From JBKDZR01 sp047971485 (GTDB lineage Bacteria > Pseudomonadota > Alphaproteobacteria > Rhodobacterales > Rhodobacteraceae), in contig JBKDZR010000150.1 of assembly GCA_047971485.1 (NCBI GenBank), forward strand, positions 1 to 16,850: a DNA stretch of 16,850 nucleotides. Reading direction: 5' to 3'. Under the pieces are notes generated by a model that saw only the letters and a list, made by a program, of their open reading frames with translations, was not told the origin of the DNA and did not search any database. Positions 13,450-16,850 of this stretch are shown here, in pieces (positions within the stretch are counted from its first letter, which is position 1; the number at the start of each line of letters is the position of its first letter). A program made the position numbers and the translations under genes.

Positions 13450-13517
13450 GGATTCCGATTTGAGCCGGCACGAAGCGGCTGATTGATTGGGTCCGAACAT
13501 GATGGGGGAGGTACCGA

Positions 13518-15239
13518 ATGGCGCCGCTGGATAACACGTCCGGTGTCTGGAAGTCCGGGAAAGGCAAGGGCCGCCGGACGCCTAAGGGAAGACAGTTTGA
13601 CGACACCGCGCTGACCGAGGTCCGCGCATTGCTGGGCGACAGGCCACGCCGCCGCGATCTGCTGATCGAGTTCCTGCACCTGATCCAAGACGAATACGGT
13701 CAGCTCTCGGCTGCGCATCTGCGCGCCCTGGCCGAGGAAATGCGCTTGGCCCAGGCCGAGGTCTGGGAAGTCGCGACTTTCTATGCCCATTTCGATCCGG
13801 TCAAGGAAGGCGAGCCCCCGGTTCCCGCCCTGACGATCCGCGTCTGCGACAGCCTGAGCTGCGAAATGGCCGGGGCGCAGGCGCTGCTTCAGGCACTGAA
13901 GGATGGCCATGATCCGGCGCAAGTGCGGGTGCTGCGCGCGCCGTGCATGGGCCGTTGCGATACCGCCCCCGTGCTGGAGATCGGGCATAACCACATCGAC
14001 CACGCGACCCCGGAAAAGGTGGCCGCGGCGATCAAGGCCGATGATACCCACACCCATATCCCCGCCTATGAAAACTTCGCCGCCTATACCAAAGCTGGCG
14101 GTTACACGGCGCTGAAGGATCTGCGCGGCGGCAGTGCCAGCGTGGATGAGGTGCAGGACAAGCTGCTGGATGCCGGCCTGCGCGGGCTGGGCGGCGCGGG
14201 GTTCCCCTCGGGCCGGAAATGGAGCTTCGTGCGCGCCGCCGATGGCCCCCGCTATCTGGCCGTGAACGGCGATGAGGGCGAGCCGGGCACATTCAAGGAC
14301 CGCTACTATCTGGAACGCACCCCGCATCTGTTCCTGGAAGGCATGCTGATCGCCGCCTGGGCCGTTGCGGCTGAAACCTGCTTTATCTACCTGCGCGACG
14401 AATACCCCGCCGTGCGCCAGATCCTGCAGACCGAGATCGCCGCGCTGGAAGGCGCTGGCCTTGTCGCGCCCGGATATATCGACCTGCGCCGGGGCGCGGG
14501 CGCCTATATCTGCGGCGAAGAAAGCGCGATGATCGAATCGATCGAGGGCAAGCGCGGCCTGCCCCGCCACCGCCCGCCCTATGTGGCCCAGGTCGGGATC
14601 TTCAACCGCCCGACGCTGGTCCATAACATCGAAACCCTGCATTGGGTGGCGCGCATCTGCCGCGAAGGCCCCGAAGTGCTGAACGCGGTGGAACGCAACG
14701 GCCGCAAGGGGCTACGATCTTATTCCGTGTCTGGCCGGGTGAAGACACCGGGCGTGCACCTTCTGCCCGCCGGGTCGACCATCACCGACATCATCGAAGC
14801 GGCTGGCGGCATGCTGGACGGCCATGTGTTCAAGGCCTATCAGCCCGGCGGCCCCTCGGCTGGCCTGCTGCCGGCCAGCATGGATGACGTGCCCCTGGAT
14901 TTCGACACGCTGCAACCCCATGGCACGTTTATCGGCTCGGCCGCCGTGGTGATCCTGTCGGATCACGACAGTGCCCGTGCCGCCGCCCTGAACATGCTGC
15001 GCTTCTTTGAGGATGAAAGCTGCGGCCAATGCACGCCGTGCCGGGTGGGCTGCGAAAAGGCCGTCAAGCTGATGCAGGCTGACCGCTGGGACGAAGCCCT
15101 GCTGAATGATCTGTGCGATGTCATGGGGGATGCCTCGATCTGCGGCCTTGGACAGGCCGCGCCAAACCCCATCCGCCTGGTGATGAAGCACTTCCCCGAT
15201 GAAGTGCGGGGCACCGCAGCCAACGGGAAGGATGCCTGA
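13518..15239 (+). CDS. NAD-dependent formate dehydrogenase beta subunit, fused NuoE-NuoF type
   Basis: Cytosolic electron-transfer subunit that passes electrons from the formate-oxidising alpha subunit through Fe-S clusters and FMN to NAD+. The 573-residue chain fuses two modules that are separate FdsG and FdsB proteins in Rhodobacter capsulatus. Residues about 20-165 are NuoE-like, with the thioredoxin-type [2Fe-2S] ligands Cys110, Cys115, Cys143 and Cys147. Residues about 190-565 are NuoF-like: GLGGAGFPSGRKW (from 223) and NGDEGEPGTF (250-259) for FMN/NADH, AYICGEES near 330-336, and the [4Fe-4S] ligands Cys502, Cys505, Cys508 and Cys542. The same fusion and length are known for Methylobacterium extorquens Fdh1 beta. 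GGGGGAGG lies 7 bases before the ATG. Some FDH beta subunits are annotated as complex I NuoF, but the alpha subunit next door settles the role. Confidence 0.93.
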   Translation: MAPLDNTSGVWKSGKGKGRRTPKGRQFDDTALTEVRALLGDRPRRRDLLIEFLHLIQDEYGQLSAAHLRALAEEMRLAQAEVWEVATFYAHFDPVKEGEPPVPALTIRVCDSLSCEMAGAQALLQALKDGHDPAQVRVLRAPCMGRCDTAPVLEIGHNHIDHATPEKVAAAIKADDTHTHIPAYENFAAYTKAGGYTALKDLRGGSASVDEVQDKLLDAGLRGLGGAGFPSGRKWSFVRAADGPRYLAVNGDEGEPGTFKDRYYLERTPHLFLEGMLIAAWAVAAETCFIYLRDEYPAVRQILQTEIAALEGAGLVAPGYIDLRRGAGAYICGEESAMIESIEGKRGLPRHRPPYVAQVGIFNRPTLVHNIETLHWVARICREGPEVLNAVERNGRKGLRSYSVSGRVKTPGVHLLPAGSTITDIIEAAGGMLDGHVFKAYQPGGPSAGLLPASMDDVPLDFDTLQPHGTFIGSAAVVILSDHDSARAAALNMLRFFEDESCGQCTPCRVGCEKAVKLMQADRWDEALLNDLCDVMGDASICGLGQAAPNPIRLVMKHFPDEVRGTAANGKDA

Positions 15240-15240
15240 C

Positions 15241-16850
15241 ATGCCAGACAAGATCCGCTTTACCCTGAACGGAAAATCCGTTGAAGCCGAACCCGGCCAG
15301 ACCATCTGGGACGTCGCCAATGGTGGTGGGCTGAAGATCCCGCATCTGTGCCATTCCGGCGAGGTCGGCTATCGCCCCGACGGCAATTGCCGCGCCTGCG
15401 TGGTCGAGATCGAGGGCGAGCGCACGCTGGCCGCCTCGTGCATCCGCCAGCCCAGCGAAGGCATGGTTGTCACCACCACCAGCGAACGGGCCGAGAAAGC
15501 CCGCAAGATGGTGACGGAACTGCTGCTGGCCGATCAGCCCGCCCGTGATCAGGCCCATGACCGGTCCTCGCGCCTGTGGGATACCGCTGATAGCCAGGGC
15601 CTGGCCGACAGCCGCTTTCCCATGCTGGAACGGGATCGGGTGCCCCTGCTGGATGACAGCCACGTGGCCATGCGCGTCAATCTGGATGCCTGCATCCAGT
15701 GCAACCTTTGCGTGCGCGCCTGCCGCGAGGTTCAGGTCAATGACGTGATCGGCATGGCCGGGCGCGGCCATGACAGCAAGATCGTCTTCGATTTTGACGA
15801 CCCCATGGGCAACTCGACCTGCGTGGCTTGCGGTGAATGCGTTCAGGCCTGCCCCACCGGCGCCCTGACACCCGCCACCATGGTCAATGCCGATCAGGTG
15901 GGCGACAGCCGCGCCTATGACCGCGAAGTTCAATCGATCTGCCCCTATTGCGGCGTCGGCTGTCAGCTGAGCTACAAGATCAAGGACGACAAGATCGCCT
16001 GGGTCGATGGCATCAACGGCCCGGCCAATGAAGGGCGGCTGTGCGTCAAGGGGCGGTTCGGGTTCGACTATGTGAACCACGGCCACCGGCTGACCACCCC
16101 CCTGATCCGGCGCGAAGATGCCCCCGCCAAGGGGCTGAACGTGGATCCCGCCAACCCCTGGACGCATTTCCGCGAAGCCACCTGGGACGAGGCCCTGGAT
16201 GTCGCCGCCGCCGGGCTGGCCAAGGTGCGCAGCGAAACCGACGGCACGGGCGTGGCCGGGCTGGGCAGCGCGAAATGTTCCAACGAAGAGGCCTATCTGT
16301 TTCAAAAGCTGATCCGCGAAGGCTTTGGCACCAACAATGTCGATCACTGCACGCGGCTCTGCCATGCGTCATCGGTGGCGGCGCTGATGGAGAATGTCGG
16401 CTCGGGTGCGGTCAGCGCCACTTTCAACGAGATCGAAAACTCTGACGTTGCCATCGTCATCGGCGCCAACCCGACGGAAAACCACCCCGTCGCCGCCACC
16501 TATTTCAAGCAATTCGCCAAGCGCGGCGGCAAGCTGGTGGTGATGGATCCGCGCGGCATGGGCCTGAAACGCCACGCCTGGAAGATGCTGCAATTCCGAC
16601 CCGGATCCGATGTGGCCATGCTGAACGCGATCATGCATGTGATCGTCGAAGAGGGCCTGTGCGACGAACAATACATCCAAGCCTACACCGAAAACTGGGA
16701 GGCGATGAAAGAGCATCTCAAGGGCTTCCCACCCGAGAGGATGCAGGACCTGTGCGGGATCGATGCCGCAACCCTGCGCGACGTCGCCCGCACCTTCGCC
16801 ACCGCCAAGGCCGGGATCATCTTCTGGGGCATGGGCGTATCCCAGCATGT
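15241..16850 (+). CDS. Formate dehydrogenase alpha subunit, W/Mo-bis-MGD type (3' end outside window)
   Basis: Catalytic subunit that oxidises formate to CO2, N-terminal 536 codons visible. In order: a [2Fe-2S] ferredoxin domain (Cys37, Cys50, Cys53, Cys67), two ferredoxin-type [4Fe-4S] motifs (Cys151-154-157-161 and Cys194-197-200-204), then the start of the molybdopterin oxidoreductase domain with its [4Fe-4S] ligands Cys234, Cys237, Cys241 and Cys268 and conserved Lys270. NVDHCTRLCHASSVAALMEN carries the metal-ligand Cys374 and adjacent His375; it is Cys, not selenocysteine. IGANPTENHPVAATYFKQF is a cofactor-binding segment. It starts 1 base after the beta subunit stop, with GGAAGG upstream. 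The gene layout and motif resemble the tungsten enzyme Fdh1 of Methylobacterium, but metal choice cannot be proved from sequence. Confidence 0.94.
   Translation, partial: MPDKIRFTLNGKSVEAEPGQTIWDVANGGGLKIPHLCHSGEVGYRPDGNCRACVVEIEGERTLAASCIRQPSEGMVVTTTSERAEKARKMVTELLLADQPARDQAHDRSSRLWDTADSQGLADSRFPMLERDRVPLLDDSHVAMRVNLDACIQCNLCVRACREVQVNDVIGMAGRGHDSKIVFDFDDPMGNSTCVACGECVQACPTGALTPATMVNADQVGDSRAYDREVQSICPYCGVGCQLSYKIKDDKIAWVDGINGPANEGRLCVKGRFGFDYVNHGHRLTTPLIRREDAPAKGLNVDPANPWTHFREATWDEALDVAAAGLAKVRSETDGTGVAGLGSAKCSNEEAYLFQKLIREGFGTNNVDHCTRLCHASSVAALMENVGSGAVSATFNEIENSDVAIVIGANPTENHPVAATYFKQFAKRGGKLVVMDPRGMGLKRHAWKMLQFRPGSDVAMLNAIMHVIVEEGLCDEQYIQAYTENWEAMKEHLKGFPPERMQDLCGIDAATLRDVARTFATAKAGIIFWGMGVSQH

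Noticed and set aside
12164..14642. Two long minus-strand frames opposite LysR and the formate dehydrogenase beta subunit
   Set aside because: Antisense shadows of strong plus-strand genes, without ribosome binding sites or domains.
15121..16365. Minus-strand frame of 414 codons opposite the formate dehydrogenase genes
   Set aside because: Mirror frame of conserved Fe-S and molybdopterin domains; no protein-like motifs.
1..16850. Mobile elements, phage genes, CRISPR arrays, toxin-antitoxin or defence systems, tRNA or rRNA genes
   Set aside because: No transposase, integrase, regularly spaced repeats, target-site duplications, or tRNA/rRNA signatures were found; the genes are ordinary metabolic and regulatory families with uniform base composition.

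Overview
The window is a GC-rich stretch of chromosome from an alphaproteobacterium, most likely a member of the Rhodobacterales (Paracoccus, Rhodobacter or Roseobacter type). The reasons are the dense G/C-ending codons, an HU protein carrying the LPGVGKIYCRERP type of sequence, a divergent YafY-type regulator and glutathione S-transferase pair, and a NAD-dependent formate dehydrogenase of the Methylobacterium Fdh1 type. The organism call is inference. The gene calls come from motifs and whole-protein likeness read by eye, without database searches.

Layout. Bases 1-665 hold the 3' part of chorismate synthase (aroC). After a 333-bp gap come a WYL-domain regulator (minus) and a divergent glutathione S-transferase (plus), then an EamA/DMT exporter (minus) and a small HU-type nucleoid protein (minus) with its own promoter and an intrinsic terminator. 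Next is a two-gene minus-strand unit, ade then amn, separated by 3 bases. Amn splits AMP into adenine and ribose 5-phosphate, and Ade deaminates adenine to hypoxanthine.

Bases 7529-10973 form a thiamine-salvage operon on the plus strand. A TPP riboswitch is followed by a hairpin that covers a strong ribosome binding site, a 21-codon leader frame, thiD (HMP/HMP-P kinase) and thiY-thiZ-thiX (ABC importer for a pyrimidine precursor). Every junction in this chain overlaps (ATGA, ATGA, GTGA, 11 bp), so the one strong ribosome entry site near the riboswitch may set translation of the whole operon. The leader frame and its coupling to thiD are the least ordinary feature I found.

Bases 11119-16850 hold a zinc-free quinone oxidoreductase (minus), a divergent LysR regulator (plus), a possible 62-aa small protein, and the start of a formate dehydrogenase operon: a fused NuoE-NuoF-like beta subunit and the first 536 codons of the alpha subunit with its Fe-S clusters and active-site Cys374. 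A good sigma70-like promoter with direct repeats over its core sits before the formate dehydrogenase genes.

I see no IS element, phage, CRISPR, tRNA or rRNA. This is mostly ordinary core metabolism. The observations worth a second look are regulatory: the thi leader, a strong hairpin plus C/A-rich tract upstream of the riboswitch, the formate dehydrogenase promoter, and GC-rich hairpins without T-runs between convergent genes.
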